This document shows positions 35,041 to 47,423 of a DNA stretch of 64,000 bases, piece after piece. The notes under the pieces were generated by a model. The model did not search any database. It was not told the origin of the DNA and saw only the letters and a list, made by a program, of their open reading frames with translations. Source of the stretch: Hermodice carunculata. Taxonomy: Eukaryota > Annelida > Polychaeta > Eunicida > Amphinomidae. Within the stretch, counting starts at the first letter, position 1. Each line of letters starts with the position of its first letter. Made by a program: the position numbers and the translations under genes. The stretch spans positions 36,574,533-36,638,532 of the forward strand of contig OZ026627.1 in the NCBI GenBank assembly GCA_964020975.1, given 5' to 3'.

Positions 35041-35390
35041 CAGTACGCTTGTAAACAGGTTTCCCCTCCACCACCAACATCAAAAAAGAAAAGAAAAAAA
35101 CTGTTTTGCACTGGAAAGATGGAGTGAAACAGACTGTGTACACTTCCCTGTTGCAGTGTAATGATAGATCACATTATATGGGTACAGTGATAGAAATGGG
35201 AAAAATTTTCGCTTGTCCCTGAAAATTTTTTGGTTAGTATTTTACTAAATAAAATACATGTAAAATCAGAGAAGTCCTGTGGTAAGTTGATTTGTTTGTC
35301 CCATATGTTGCTTCTCATGGACAAGTGAAAAGGTCTTATTTCCAATACATAGTGCATATATTTTGCAGTGACATTACCTGTATATACAGA

Positions 35391-35781
35391 TATAGTGAAA
35401 CCTTGCTTGAAAGACACTAGTCCATGGAATGACCACATTGTAGTATGTCAAGACATGGTCTCTCACAGCAAGTATAAATAGCATGTATACTGTAAATTGC
35501 TTTAATTTTGCTGTATTCTTATTTTCGCTTATTTTACCGATGACACAAAACCAAGAAAATAAAAACTGGGTGAAATAGTAATTTAATATTGCCAAAATCT
35601 AGCAATTGTGTCTAAAATAGTGAAATTAAAACTACAGTGAAATGTCAAAAATAAAATGCTGAAAATTTAAACATGATAAAATAAAGCAATTTACAGTAAA
35701 TAGTATTATAAAGCAAACTATGTGGTCTTATAAGAGAGGTGACTGTTGGAGTAGTTTCTGAAGACAGGGAACCACCGTACA
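35391..35781. mobile_element. Family E MITE split by a family F MITE
   Basis: The left part has TAGTGAAACCTTGCTTGAAA and CATGGTCTCTCACAGCAAG. The right part resumes with ATGTGGTCTTATAAGAGAGG and ends AGGGAACCACCGTACA. Family F occupies 35488-35698. Confidence 0.65.
35488..35698. mobile_element. Family F MITE, best copy (211 bp)
   Basis: Perfect TIRs TACTGTAAATTGCTTTA at both ends, bounded by TA. The interior has TTTTCGCTTATTTTACCG and ACACAAAACCAAGAAAATAA. No coding capacity. TA duplication and TIR form fit a Tc1/mariner-type non-autonomous family. Confidence 0.85.
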
Positions 35782-36266
35782 TGCACACAATCAGCCTGTT
35801 GCAGCCTAGCTCTTGCTTTCACCAGAGGTACCTATGACCACCCTGTTGTCAGTGGCAAGGAAAACTGGTTTTTTTTTTTTTTATTTGGAACAAAAAGTAT
35901 GTGATATACATGTAGTACATACTACTTGTATATTTTGTGTTAGCGTGCTGAATGAGATGGTGCCCCAGAGGACTGTGGCAGAGTGGGAATATGCTGACAT
36001 GTTATGGATGCAGCAGTCAGCATGGCTCTGTGGTTGTGCCCTTTCCTCCCTGCTCTTGTATATGTGGGAACTGACTTTGTTCTTGTGTAGTTTGATTTTT
36101 GCTAAGTTACATTCATGGTATGAAACCATGACAATCCACTACCGCCACTGCCACCCACACCCCACACCCTTGCACACAGAGTGATGTTTAGAGTAATTAT
36201 AAGATTAGGTTAAGGGAAAAATTCCAAAGCAGCAATAACAAGCCCTGGATGGGGGGAGGAGGAGGG

Positions 36267-36492
<226 letters not shown>

Positions 36493-37310
36493 AGTGGCAT
36501 CTGGTCAGAGGGTGCTTTTAAGAGAGGAGGCTGCTGTACAGTTTTAGTTCATTGCAAAAGTATTTTTGACAATTTCATATTTATCTCTGCGGATGATTGC
36601 TGTTCTTTGTTGACTGAACCAATTTGGTTGGAGTAAAAGTGGTCCACACAGTGAAAAGTTGTCATGGATTACTCTTCTGACAGTTTTCATTACAATGCAT
36701 GGACCACTGGTATTTAGGATAAGAAGTGTAGTGTGGCGATGATGAGATTTACTCCAGTTGCATATTGTTGTGTATGTGTCAGATTAGAGTACAAAACAAT
36801 TTATCGGCTTATATTAAAGGTATACATTAATTGATTCATTGCATGGTTGACTATGTTATCTTTGAGTCCAACATGGCTTGGGCCTAGGTTTTATCGTGTG
36901 GGCACGGTGTATAGTCTAATATGTAAATTTCATTGGTATTAAGTGCCTACTTTCAACTTGTATATTTTCCAGGGACCCTGTACTTTGTTTAAAGAGCATC
37001 ATAATGTTCGCAAATTTAGAGAAAGCCCCCCACCTCTCACCCCACCCTACCTCCTTCATTCCAAGCAGACCAAGCATTAGATTATCTGCAACGCTTGGGG
37101 GGGGGAGGGATAAAACCAAGATATGGGACTGTTTAGCAGGCAACTCACCCAGATCTAGAGGGTGCTTCAAGTGTCGAAGAAATTGTAGGCTTGAGTTACT
37201 TATATTTATTTTCAGATGTAAATGGTTCAAGCGGCCTCTAGAATGAACACAAGAAGTATGACAAATGGCTCATCACAATGACAAACAAGTGGACAATACT
37301 GTGAATTCAT

Positions 37311-37482
37311 TTAATCCTTTCCCCTTGAACTGGATGGTGGTCAAATGTCGTCTGCTTCAGTGTTTTGAAGTTTTTTCAACAGCAATGAAAAACAATTTGA
37401 CTGAGAGTTGTAGATGATACCTCTTAAGATCATATGCCCCATGCCAAAGAAAGCTGTTGACTCAGTCTTAATTGGAGGGGGA
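37311..37482. mobile_element. TTAA hairpin MITE, subfamily I, left hairpin arm lost
   Basis: Starts TTAATCCTTTCCCCTTGAAC and has GGTCAAATGTCGTCTGCTTC. Only the right arm (CCATGCCAAAGAAAGCTGTT) is left; the join ATGCCCCATGCC shows that the left arm and core were deleted. Confidence 0.7.
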
Positions 37483-37484
37483 AT

Positions 37485-37690
37485 TTCATTGTATCCTTAT
37501 TTTATTTTCGCTTATTTCACTGACGCTGCCAAACCATGAAATTGAGAATGCAGTAAAAAAAAGTTTTTAACATGGCAGTGATAGGAAAGACGAACAAAAG
37601 ACTGAAATGAAAGTCTCCATGAAAGGTCCAAAGTGCAAAAACTTAAAATTGAAACCACTGAAAATAAATTTATTGGCAGTACATACAGTA
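37485..37690. mobile_element. Family F MITE, diverged
   Basis: TTATTTTATTTTCGCTTATT and CAAACCATGAAATTGAGAA match family F, and a TACAGTA end lies at 37684-37690. Directly abuts the preceding MITE. Confidence 0.5.
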
Positions 37691-38659
37691 CTTGGAGAGA
37701 GCGTGCCATGCACTATACTTTCAGCAGTATAACAAAAGGATGATTGAGTAATCACCAGCAATCTGTAAAAAAGGATGGGAAGCACTTGTGTTGAGAGCCT
37801 AATAAACATCGCAGATGCATTGTTACTTGAAGTAAGAATGGAAAGAAAGCCAGCCTTTTTTTTTATCTTATTTATGACTTTGCTTTTTTCATTGTCAGTT
37901 AAACTAGGAGGTCATCATTTTTAAATACCGGGAAGTTCGCTTTCTGTGGAAGGGGGTGGGGTCACAGAAAAGAGCACGCTGTGTACTCTCTTGAAAATGA
38001 TGAATATCCTAAACATTGCCTAGAATTCCCTGGTTTGTTTACACAAAACAAGAGTTATACTTGTCTGTATGCTGGAGTGTGTTCATCCATGGTGTAAGAT
38101 TATACATAGTCTTTGTCAGTCAGTTTAATTTTAACATTTTTTCACAGTTATAAAATACTATGTGTCACCCCATGTGAACTCTGCTGAACAGCATTGATAA
38201 TGACAAGCCTGGTGTCTGTACTGGGAAAAAAAAAAGTTGATCAACTGTTAGCAGGACAACCTGTCTCCCCTTGAGACTGAGAGTGAACTGGCCCCTGCCT
38301 GGAGCAGTTGACCCCCTGCTTTGATTTGGTCCAGTGGAACCCTATTACTGTACAGAGCACATATCATCAGTGAGGAAGTCCTCGGAGATAGCACCGAACA
38401 AAGCCTAAGCCTGGGATATATATCTGGATTTTAGTACACATGCATACACATGTGCATTTGTATATAGTATCTCAGGATCTTATCACGCGGCACAGGTATG
38501 TAACATTTTGGTCCGCCAGCATCCGGCATGTCCCAGAGTCCCCGGTGTTTAGACATGACAAAATAATCACATGCATCTAACTGAAAATGTATTTAATAGA
38601 GTAAAGTTAGTTGATGAGAAGCCTTCAAGATGGCGAGGAATTTACATTTTTCTGTGCAG
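37691..38659. other. Intron-like or intergenic; no gene recognised
   Basis: No repeat of the described families. A GCACAG|GTATGTAAC donor-like site at 38492 has no matching exon. Confidence 0.35.
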
Positions 38660-38737
38660 TCCAGCAGAGAAATACCACAAAGTTTATACAGCCAGCGTCT
38701 CTGACCTGATTCGGCTGAAGATAGGCCGGGAAAACAT
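38660..38737 (+). CDS. Candidate coding exon of an unrecognised host gene
   Basis: Bounded by acceptor TTTACATTTTTCTGTGCAG and donor AACAT|GTAAGCAA, both good matches to consensus. The 78 nt have only one open frame. It enters with one base of a split codon, reads PAEKYHKVYTASVSD then LIRLKIGREN, and leaves two bases, so its length keeps phase. Residue order and composition look like a folded, soluble protein, but I do not recognise the family. It fits the phase left by frame 1 of the candidate exon at 28928. The stretch is not in any repeat family found here, which supports a host gene. Confidence 0.42.
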
Positions 38738-39537
38738 GTAAGCAACTTTAGCCTGGCGTGTAGCAATGCTGGGCTGGTTACCCGGTGTTGGCCTGGTGTT
38801 GGCCTGCATGGAGTAACCAATGCCATTTTGAGATCTCAGGAAGACGGGATCCCTGTTATACCTCCTTGTACTTTCAGGTTGGTTACCTTGGTTAATGGTG
38901 GTATGGCTGACGGAACAAGCCAGGGGAAGAGATAGTAGCAGAAAAGACTGGACTCGACAGAGGCGGCAGATGAGGGGAGATAACGTAGAGAGTTGATTAT
39001 GACAGGAGCATCCCAACTGGTAAGTCGAAATGTGTACCAAATTCCTACCTACATGCATGTTTTTTTATTTCTGCAGGAAAACACTTTTTTTTTTGCTCTC
39101 AAACAAAATGTTCATGTATCCTGTATTGCTGGCACTGTGTTAAACCAGGAAGGTAGGAGATCGCTCCCTGGTTAATGTAGCAACTTTACTTCACCCTGCT
39201 CGACAGAACAGCCTCATAAACAACCCAGAATTTGTACCGGGACTTGAAGAAAGCTGTACACTACATGTCACCCAGTGTTGCAGCCTGTGTTTCAATGAAT
39301 TTCCAATTAATGCATCTCAAATTTTGTAAATGTGACCACAAAATCCTGAGGAGTGGAATATCTGGGGAGACCTGGACAGTTTGCTGTGAGAAATCCCACA
39401 GTAAAGTACAACAAAATATGTGTAGACACAAGATTCAAGTGATATGTGGATATTCAACTGTTGAAAAAAAAATAAGAAGAAAGAAGGAAAAAAATCCAAA
39501 TGATCTGCTCAACTGACGATCATTATGGACACTGAAT
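38738..39537. other. Intron-like; splice-like sites without open frame
   Basis: An acceptor at CCTTGTACTTTCAG (ends 38877) and a strong donor CAACTG|GTAAGTCG at 39019/39020 bound 142 nt in which all frames close. It could be a non-coding exon or chance. A shorter version ending at 38900 would keep frame but is only 23 nt. Confidence 0.3.
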
Positions 39538-40012
39538 CTTGAATAATACACATTTTATATAGACCAGAATTGCATAATATTATGGTGACTGAAGAGTATA
39601 GACCAAAATCTTGTAATATTATGGGGACTGCAGAGTAATATACATCTTATTTAGACCACAATCTTGTAATAGTATGAAGACAAGAGTAATACACATCTTA
39701 TATACACCAGAATCTCGTAATATTATGGAGTCTGAAGAGTAATATACATCTTAGGTAGACCAGAATCTTGTAATATTATGGAGACTGGAGAGTATAGACC
39801 AGAATCTTGTAATATTATGGAGTCTGAAGAGTAATATACATCTTAGGTAGACCAGAATCTTGTAATATTATGGAGACTGGAGAGTATAGACCAGAATCTT
39901 GTAATATTATGGAGATAAGTAATACACATCTTATATAGACCAGAATTGTGTGATATTACGGAGACGAGTAATACACGTCTTATATAGACCAGTGTCTTCT
40001 AATATTATGAAG
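39538..40012. repeat. Minisatellite with 37- and about 54-bp alternating units
   Basis: The core AGACCAGAATCTTGTAATAT then TATGGAGACTG recurs about nine times. Units with an extra AGTAATATACATCTTA segment alternate with shorter ones. A block of one long and one short unit is duplicated nearly exactly (about 39717-39800 and 39810-39895), showing higher-order expansion. Confidence 0.95.
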
Positions 40013-40707
40013 AAGTACAAAAAGATGGCATTGAAAGACAGAATTCTAAATCACTGCACCAGTGTTTCTGTTTCAAATATTCAGGTGACAAGGATTGTGA
40101 AAGTCACAAGTATAAGTTCATTTCTTTTTGTCTCCAAAAGAACCAAGGTAAATTATTGCCTGCACCACAGACATCAAAATTTAAGCCTATAATTGGCCAT
40201 GTAAAACCCCCTGATGGGCAGCATAACAGGCTATGACAGCCAACAACAGAAATGGGGAAGGACTGAAGTGAAATCAAGAATTCAAGACCATAGATCTCTT
40301 TGCAAATAAATAAGTTAAGTTTGACGTGGTGCTTTTCAAATTTCTGTGGCTCAGAGTTTGAACATTTTGAGCTGACAAAACAAAATACGGTGATGTAAAA
40401 AAAAAAAGTTTCTCACAACAACCTAAGATTAAGGTATCCTTATAGCCACCATATATATCATAAGTTTCTACCTGTCATGCACTCTGTAATAATATAAATA
40501 TCCTTTTCAGTGTATTTCTATAAACACAACATAACACTATACCTTGTGGGTTGAAAATGATTAATTTCTGAAGAATTTTGTGTTAAGCACGGGTTTCATC
40601 CCCAGAAAGCAATAATTTTTACCCAGATATATATTTTATTATATAAAAAACAATCCAGTTAAAACACGCTAACAGTCAACAGTTGATATATCAGCCTGTT
40701 TGACCAA
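40013..40707. other. No gene recognised
   Basis: Unique sequence. A pyrimidine tract and CCAAAAG|AACCAAG|GTAAAT near 40140 could only be a 7-nt exon and is ignored. Confidence 0.35.
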
Positions 40708-40956
40708 TTAACTCTTCCAAGTGCCAAATTTTGGACTGGGTCAACAGCTTTTCTCGGCACGCATTGGGCGCAATGCACCCAATGCGTGCTGAGAGAAGCT
40801 GTTGACCTGGGATAATTTCTCTGGAAATAGAGGCATGCTGGTACTTGAATGAAAGGTCTTTTTATGAGGAATACGAATCTGAGATCCTAATGATAATTCA
40901 GACTAGTTTCACTTAAGCAGATTGACTTTAGATGTGACTAGCACTGAAAGAGTTAA
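40708..40956. mobile_element. TTAA hairpin MITE, subfamily II
   Basis: TTAA at both ends; TIRs TTAACTCTTCCAAGTGCCAA and TAGCACTGAAAGAGTTAA. The hairpin arms begin GTCAACAGCTTTTCTCGGCA, with a core of CGCATTGGG/CCCAATGCG. The other half carries GCTGGTACTTGAATGAAAGG and TTTTTATGAGGAATA, shared with subfamilies III and IV. Confidence 0.85.
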
Positions 40957-41198
40957 GTAGGCGGCAGGGTTAAATCCAGAGGGATCTGTCAGTTTTTGAG
41001 CCTGGCAAGGTCAAGCGACTGGGGTCACGTATCATTGTTACCAGTCTGATACTGTATGACACACAAATTATGGCTCTGTTAAATCTGCCAAGGTGGATTT
41101 TTCAAGCCCGCACAGTAGGTTTCATTCAAGGCAGACTTCACATTAATAAAATTTAAACTTGCCTGCTGCGGATGATCAGCGGCAATGATAAAATAGGT

Positions 41199-41437
41199 TT
41201 AACCCTTAAAGCGCTGATTTAAGATTCAGTCAACAGCTTTCCTCAGGACACTTTGTGTCCATTGTGAGCAAAGTGTCCCAAGGAAAGCTGTTGACTAAGA
41301 CTACTTTTTACTGTAGTTTAGGCTTGCTGGTATTTGAATGAAAGGTAGTATCATGGGGAATTTGAATCTTTTGACCATTATGTGTTTAACAGAAATGAGA
41401 AAACAACTATAGTCGTGTTTAGCACTTTAAGGGTTAA
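41199..41437. mobile_element. TTAA hairpin MITE, subfamily III
   Basis: TTAA at 41199 and 41434; TIRs TTAACCCTTAAAGCGCTGAT and TAGCACTTTAAGGGTTAA. The hairpin arms GTCAACAGCTTTCCTCAGGA then CACTTTG, and CAAAGTGTCC then CAAGGAAAGC, enclose a different core from subfamily II. The subterminal block TGCTGGTATTTGAATGAAAG is shared. Confidence 0.85.
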
Positions 41438-42279
41438 GACAAAGAAATGGAAGGAGAAAAGTACCTGTTGACAATAACACAGGGGTACATAAATGTAGAT
41501 TAGCAGTTATGAGTATTTGTGTCATTGTTTCAGTTGTGTTTGAAGGGTTGGGGTAACGTTTTACAGTTCTCAACCATTTACCATTGATCGCTGCAGCCTT
41601 TGAAGATAGCAGGGCAGACTTTATCTGAAAAGGGCACTTTTAAATGTTGAGCAAGAAGTAAAAGGGTTAACCTTTGGGAGGCTGAAAAAGTGTAAGGAAA
41701 CCCACTGCTTAAAATAAGTTTTTAAAAAATTATGTAAAAATGTATAATATGTGAAGTAGCAAATGGTGCAATTTATTGTTTGAGTAGCAAGGGAGATCTG
41801 GAAGTAAGGTAGAGATAAGGGAAAAAGGCAGGGTAAAATCTCCAGTCAATTAACAATTTGAGTGGCAGAGAAGACTACATGCTTGCACTTCACTATACAT
41901 GTGTCCTAATACAGGGAATAGCGACCTGTCTGTTTGTGTAAAGATGGACGCTGACTTGTTCTGTCGAAATTGATTGATGCCGTGGCTTGTGTGCAAACCC
42001 TTAACTGTAGCAGGAAGTCAACAAATCATAGTACTACAATGGGGAAGGGCCACTTGTATTGGTTGAAAAATTGCTTGTAGGAGACTTCTTGTTAAAAATT
42101 CAAAGTAACAACAAGTGGTCAGTCATAAAGATCCAATGGTCCACGTGAATCTTTTTTTCCCATTAAGAATTACCAGGGTTGGCATTCTGGAGATATATTT
42201 GAATTTACTTCATAAATCCACCCTAATACCTTAATCACCGTTATTTTGAAACTTGGATTCAAAATTTTTTACTTCAATA
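41438..42279. other. No gene recognised
   Basis: Unique sequence with scattered GGTTAA; no family copy could be delimited. Confidence 0.35.
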
Positions 42280-42298
42280 TATATATATATATATATAA

Positions 42299-42329
<31 letters not shown>

Positions 42330-42402
42330 TACATACATATATACATATACATACATATACATACATATACATACATATACATATATATACATATATACAT
42401 AT

Positions 42403-42486
<84 letters not shown>
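42280..42486. repeat. (TA)n microsatellite with (CATA) variants
   Basis: About 200 bp of TA-rich repeat, with ACATAC interspersed in the first half and pure TA in the second. Confidence 0.97.
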
Positions 42487-42489
<3 letters not shown>

Positions 42490-43305
42490 TACGTAGGCCT
42501 ACATATTTATGTGTGTATACGTTTTCTTTTTTGTTTGTTTTATTTTATTTTGTTTTTTTAAATTTTGATTTATGGTCTCTGAAGTGGACTAATGCAATGA
42601 AAGTTTTCTCATTTCGTTATCTCATCAACAATGATGTGGACACTCAGTCAACTTTCCTTGACAAACTTGGGGCACAATGCAGCAAACTGCTGACTGCAGT
42701 CCTAGAAGGAGGCCAGGTCCCCCCCCCCCCTCCCAAAGTGCTGTAGTGTGGTAGAGATTTTTTTTTTTTTGTGTGCATGGGATCCAACACACGAAGATGA
42801 CCACATATGCATGGGATCTCTTTTATGCTGGACAAACCCAAACATATACATGTATCAACAGTTGAATAAAATTAGAACAAAAACATGTGGAGTAAATTAC
42901 CTGGGTGCAGGGATACTCCAATAAGGTGAACTCATCCAAGGTGAAATAAACTAAAACAGGCACAAATGACAACTCCTAATTACACCTGATGGTTGTTGGC
43001 ACAGCTTTAATTACCAAAGTACCAGTCCCAGTATAAACAATAATTATTCAGTACTTTATCTGCAGTGGGTAATCTCAGCAGTCATATTGCACAGATTAGT
43101 GGTCCTGCCGGGTGGTTATAGATACAGGTTACATCCCAGACAGACTTGGACTGATCCTGGCTTGTCATAGACACAATTCTGTAACATAAACTGGTTTCAC
43201 AGAGATAAACATTTCAAAGAGTTGGTGTTTTAATTGGGCCAGTGCTGCCGAGATCAGCCTGGATGTTACCGCCAGGGATGGTAATTAGCAGCTCTCCTGT
43301 CTCTA
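42487..43305. other. No gene established
   Basis: A frame at 42580-42718 ([15 protein letters not shown], then [19 protein letters not shown]) is open after TCTGAAG but has only a poor donor (CAG|GTCCCC). It is therefore not called. Confidence 0.3.
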
Positions 43306-43517
43306 TACTGTAAATTACTTTATTTTTGCGTGTATAAATTTTCACGGTTTTTGTATTTTTGACATTTCAATGTAGTTTTGATTTCACTGTTTTGGACATA
43401 ATTCCTATTCAAACAATGTTAAAGTACTATTTCACTGTGTTTTTATTTTCACGGTTTTGTGCCATCAGCGAAATAAGCGAAAATAAGAATATAGCGAAAT
43501 TAAAGCAATTTACAGTA
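43306..43517. mobile_element. Family F MITE, good copy (reverse orientation)
   Basis: TIRs TACTGTAAATTACTTTATTT and, reversed, TACTGTAAATTGCTTTAATT, bounded by TA. The interior is the reverse complement of the 35488 copy (TTTCACGGTTTTGTGCCATC, AGCGAAATAAGCGAAAATAA). Confidence 0.8.
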
Positions 43518-44071
43518 TTTGAATCCACGACAGCAGACTCTTCCCCTCTGGCTTTGTATCAGATTTCTCTGTGTTTCTCCCACTTGAATGTTCCTGAACT
43601 TGCGGGTGTAATCATACCTGTCAGCGTCTGTTTAGAAGATTAAAAAAAAAGGAGACTTTTTTTTCCCATGGGGGAGATTTTAGATTCAACAAAGAATAAA
43701 GAGGATATAAATAGATTTTTAAAGAGGGCGAGATTTTCCAAAACTGGCCAAATTTGAGATGAAGAGTGAGAAAGGACAAAACAAAGGGGGAAGACTTGGC
43801 AGGTATTTCTCTCACATTTCTTGGGTATATCTGAATCAAAATTGTTAGGGTTGTTCGTTCACTATTGAGAGGAAAACACTCAAATAGCTGGTTTACAAAT
43901 TGAAGGGTAATCTTGGAGATAAAAATCATTTTGAAATGACTTCCTTGTCAGACTGAAAACTGTTAATTCAGTAGGTTTTTTCCAATTATTACAGGCACAA
44001 AAATAGTCATCGTTGACCAATGTTTGAAAGTTTGGTGTTTTCTCTCCTTCCCCTCCATTATTTAGTTTAGG

Positions 44072-44213
44072 ACCACCTGCCTGGAAAGACCTCCTTTTCA
44101 GCATATTTTGCTAAGCATTTTCATGTAAACTGTACTTTCTATAAGACCCCACCGGTACTGAGTGACCTAAATTTGGTCATCCCTTGGGGTGGTCTTTCAA
44201 GCCAGGGAGCGGT
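44072..44213. mobile_element. Family E fragment
   Basis: GACCACCTGCCTGGAAAGAC and GGGGTGGTCTTTCAAGCCAG match family E; ends are eroded. Confidence 0.45.
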
Positions 44214-44238
44214 GTACTATTAATTCAGTGCTACAGGC

Positions 44239-44427
44239 TACAGTGGTACCCGATGTTAAAGATCACCTCTATTTCCAGCAAAAATGGTCTAAATATGCCT
44301 TAAAATGTGAGTAAAGTTGAGGAAGAAGTAAAGTCAAGTGTGTTCAAAGTGTCAGTCTAAAAGATGTGCAAGCTTGTGTATTGTGGTCTCTTAGCTGGAG
44401 GTGGTCTTTATAAGAGGGGCCACTGTA
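44239..44427. mobile_element. Family E MITE
   Basis: TIRs TACAGTGGTACCCGATGTTA and, reversed, TACAGTGGCCCCTCTTATAA. Interior blocks GATCACC and GGAGGTGGTCTTTATAAGAG. TA at both ends. Confidence 0.7.
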
Positions 44428-45316
44428 TGATGTGTTCACGAGATTGTTTAATCAACGTCATCAGCCAAAAAATATCAAACTTCAAATTTGTCCATAGAAT
44501 GTCATAACACAGGCAGATTTACCAATAAATCACAGTTGGACATGTATTTTTTAACTTCTTTTCCCCATACACATGTGCCAAAGCACGATATAGAGTTACG
44601 CCCCATAAATTGCCAGTTCAACCTGCCCAGGATAAAACAATGCACAAGCTCATACTCATCATACCTTGTGCATAGTTGTCATTTTTCATGGCCCAGGCGG
44701 CCAGCAGAGTGGGTCAAAATGGTTCCTTTTTCTGCAGTCATACGAAATGTGAGACAGAAAATCCTATTAGCTTCAGTTGCACAGTCTTCTTCTGGTTTGT
44801 AACAAGATAACATTGGTATTAGGTTGAGCAGGCCCCCGTATGAAGACCATGTCTGTCAGTCTGTGTACATATAGGATGTCTCTCTCACTTTGCTCAACTT
44901 GCCTTTTCCCTGTTAGATGTCAAGGCACTGGGTTTGGATCAACTGGAAATTGACTTGATTGTGTATGTGCGTGAAATGCATGAGTGAACATGAAGAACAG
45001 TAGAAAGTCCTGCAAACTTTGATAAATTTGAATGATATGCATATTCCACCATTTTTACTGGGTATTTCAGGATTTAAGTATGTAAAGCACTGAGTGTGAC
45101 TGAAAAACTTTTTTTTTTCAACATTTTTCATATAAAGCGTATCCCTGGTTTCTGTGGGCACTTTTGAGGGAAATTGTATGTCTTCCTAGTGTATTTCTTT
45201 GTAAAATACCCACACCCTTGTGGGACATCAGGCAAGACCCTGGGGAGTGACTTGTGTGTTCAGTTATTAACAGGCCAATTAAGCCATTGTTCTTGTTTAC
45301 TCACACATGAGTTATT
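44428..45316. other. No gene recognised
   Basis: A 104-codon open frame (44488-44802) has neither homology nor splice support. Confidence 0.35.
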
Positions 45317-45494
45317 TCAGGACATTTTCATCTTCGCAAATTTTGCTTAGGGCAAAAAAAAAAAAACTTAAAAAAGACTATGAAATAGTATTTTTTAACG
45401 TAGGCTTAATAGGTATTATGGTGAAATAGTGAAATTAAAATTATAGTCAGATGCCTGAGATGCAAAACCCATGGAAGTAAGTACGTTTACAGTA
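45317..45494. mobile_element. Family F MITE, diverged
   Basis: TTTCATCTTCGCAAATTTTG, ATGAAATAGTATTTTTTAAC and a TTTACAGTA end match family F; the left TIR is lost and a poly-A run is inserted. Confidence 0.5.
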
Positions 45495-46838
45495 TACAGT
45501 AGAATCACCAAAGGGGCTGGAAAAATGTGGTCCGATACCTTAATGGCCCCGGGAGGGGGGTGACCCCCAATAGTGACGATAGTGGGTATGTGCTGCTCTG
45601 AAGGCCCCTCTTGTCAGCAAAATTTTCCTGACAAAGGTACAGTTTTGCCAAAATTACCCAGTTTCTGTCTTAACGCTCAAAATGTGGGAAAATTTGCCGA
45701 ACTGAGGTCAAAATTTTCTTCCTGGAGCACTTTTTCTTGCCAATTTAGGACCATATTTTCTACTATTTGAGGCACACACACCCACCAATAATTTGTGGAA
45801 GTACACCACCCACCCACCCCACCCCTTTTCTGGGCTAAATAGGGATGTCATTTAATCAAGGATGAACAAAAATGGAGCAGTAAAGTGGTGGATATGGAAT
45901 TTGCCACTTTACAGAGGTACATGTAATTGGAGGTTGTACTGTATTTTCTTTCAAGCACAGTCTTAAAATGCCAGGCTTGTAGCCTGTTAATAATCTTGTA
46001 TTTCTTTTACATGAAATTTTGCTTCCTGGCCAAAAAATTCCTCTGATCAGATTCCACCAGCTGGGCACTTCTCCAGCTGGGTTTATATTAATCAGGTCTG
46101 AGAACTCAATTTTAGTCCTCCATTCTGTCCCTGTGCCAAGTGCCTATATCTAAATTAATTGTGGTATTGTAGCATATCAACACATTTTGAATCATACTGA
46201 TGTAACGTCAAGGTCACCAAACACCTGGCTATTCTCAATATCATTGGCTCTGTCACCAGTGTTTGTGTCTACGTCATGTTGAGCATCAGGGCCTGGATTA
46301 GGAATTACACGGTTTTACCCAGTTTCGCTAACATGAAAATTTTAGCAAAAATTTGGTCCTTGTTAGCTGACACCTGAGAAAAACTATGACATTTTTGTAT
46401 GCCAATATATGTGCACAAGTTTGGTGTAGAGGCATATATTTTGAAGTCCAAATAGCACAAAAATAAAAGATTTATGTAGCCAAATTAAACAAAGGAAGCT
46501 ACAAGCTTTGAAACAAACCCCTCCACTTTAAGCCTATGGCTAATGGCTAGTGTCAGCCAAGAATTGCATAATTTAGCTACAGACTTAAATAAATTAAGTT
46601 CCCCATTTTCATTCTATGCTATATTGCTTACCCATTGCAGGCAACAGGAACTATCTCAGATAAAATCATCCATTGCCCAGTTTTGTTCATTTATAAACTG
46701 GGAAAATTTCCAAGGTGTAAAGCCAAATACTTACTGATAGTTTCTTTCTCAGCTTGTTCAGGAACAAAAAGTCCCACCGCCTGGAACCCAGGCTAGTAGT
46801 TGTGTTCGTAGATTTGATATTGATTCCATACTGTGCAG
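45495..46838. other. No gene recognised
   Basis: Unique sequence with a GGGAGGGGGGTGACCCCC patch near 45550 and CCCACC runs near 45805. Confidence 0.35.
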
Positions 46839-47232
46839 TGCAGTGAAACCCTCTTCGAAAAGGGCATCCCTGGAGACCACTAGTTGTGGTCTCTTGAGAC
46901 ATGGGGACTTTCATAGGAGACGTTTTATGAGATGAAAGTATTAGCCTGTTTGCCCTTAAACTAGCCAAAACCAGCTGGTGGTCAAATGTCGTCTGCTTCA
47001 GTGTTTTTTGCTCATTTCAACAGAAAGGAAAAACAATTTGACTGAGAATTGTAGGCGAGATCTATCAAGATCACATGCCCCAGATCAACAGCTTTCCTTG
47101 GCATGGGTTGGGCACTTAGTGCTGAACATAGGTAATTCAAGGGAAAATGGGTTAAGCAAAGTGTCATGAAGAAACAGTCTTTTGAGACAGGTGGTGTTGT
47201 TGAAGGGGCCTTTCAGACAGGGACTACTGTGG
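46839..47232. mobile_element. Family E MITE split by a TTAA hairpin MITE
   Basis: The left part has GCAGTGAAACCCTCTTCGAA and TTGTGGTCTCTTGAGACATG. The right part, after 47155, has CTTTTGAGACAGGTGGTG and ends AGGGACTACTGTGG. Confidence 0.6.
46941..47155. mobile_element. TTAA hairpin MITE, subfamily I, right hairpin arm lost
   Basis: Left end TTAGCCTGTTTGCCCTTAAA, then GGTCAAATGTCGTCTGCTTC. The left arm GTTGGGCACTTAGTGC is present with start ATCAACAGCTTTCCTTGGCA, but the right arm is replaced by a short remnant before AAGGGAAAATGGGTTAA. Confidence 0.7.
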
Positions 47233-47261
47233 ATTTTTCGTGTGTGTTTTTGGCCTTGTCT

Positions 47262-47411
47262 GTCAAGTCTTTCTGCTGCTGTCTTCATGGCATTAGCAGC
47301 ATAACTTGCCAGGCAATGCAAAAACCACTGACATTCAACTGGGTAAGTTGGTACTTGTTTGAAAGCTCTGTTGGTGGAGAATTTGAATGTGCAATCTGTG
47401 CTTGTTAAATC
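47262..47411. mobile_element. TTAA MITE subfamily IV fragment
   Basis: ACTTGCCAGGCAATGC, ACCACTGACATTCAACTGGG and TTGGTACTTGTTTGAAAGCT follow the block order of the element at 54476-54726. It contains a donor-like GTAAGT that is therefore repeat-derived. Confidence 0.5.
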
Positions 47412-47423
47412 TCTTAAATTCTC

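Noticed and set aside
42580-42718. Open frame after the TA repeat ending [10 protein letters not shown]
   Set aside because: The start is inside a microsatellite frame and the only donor is CAG|GTCCCC.
47266-47344. Strong acceptor-donor pair with open frame (GCATTAGCAG...CTGG|GTAAGT)
   Set aside because: The sequence belongs to a subfamily IV MITE, so the splice-like signals are repeat-derived.
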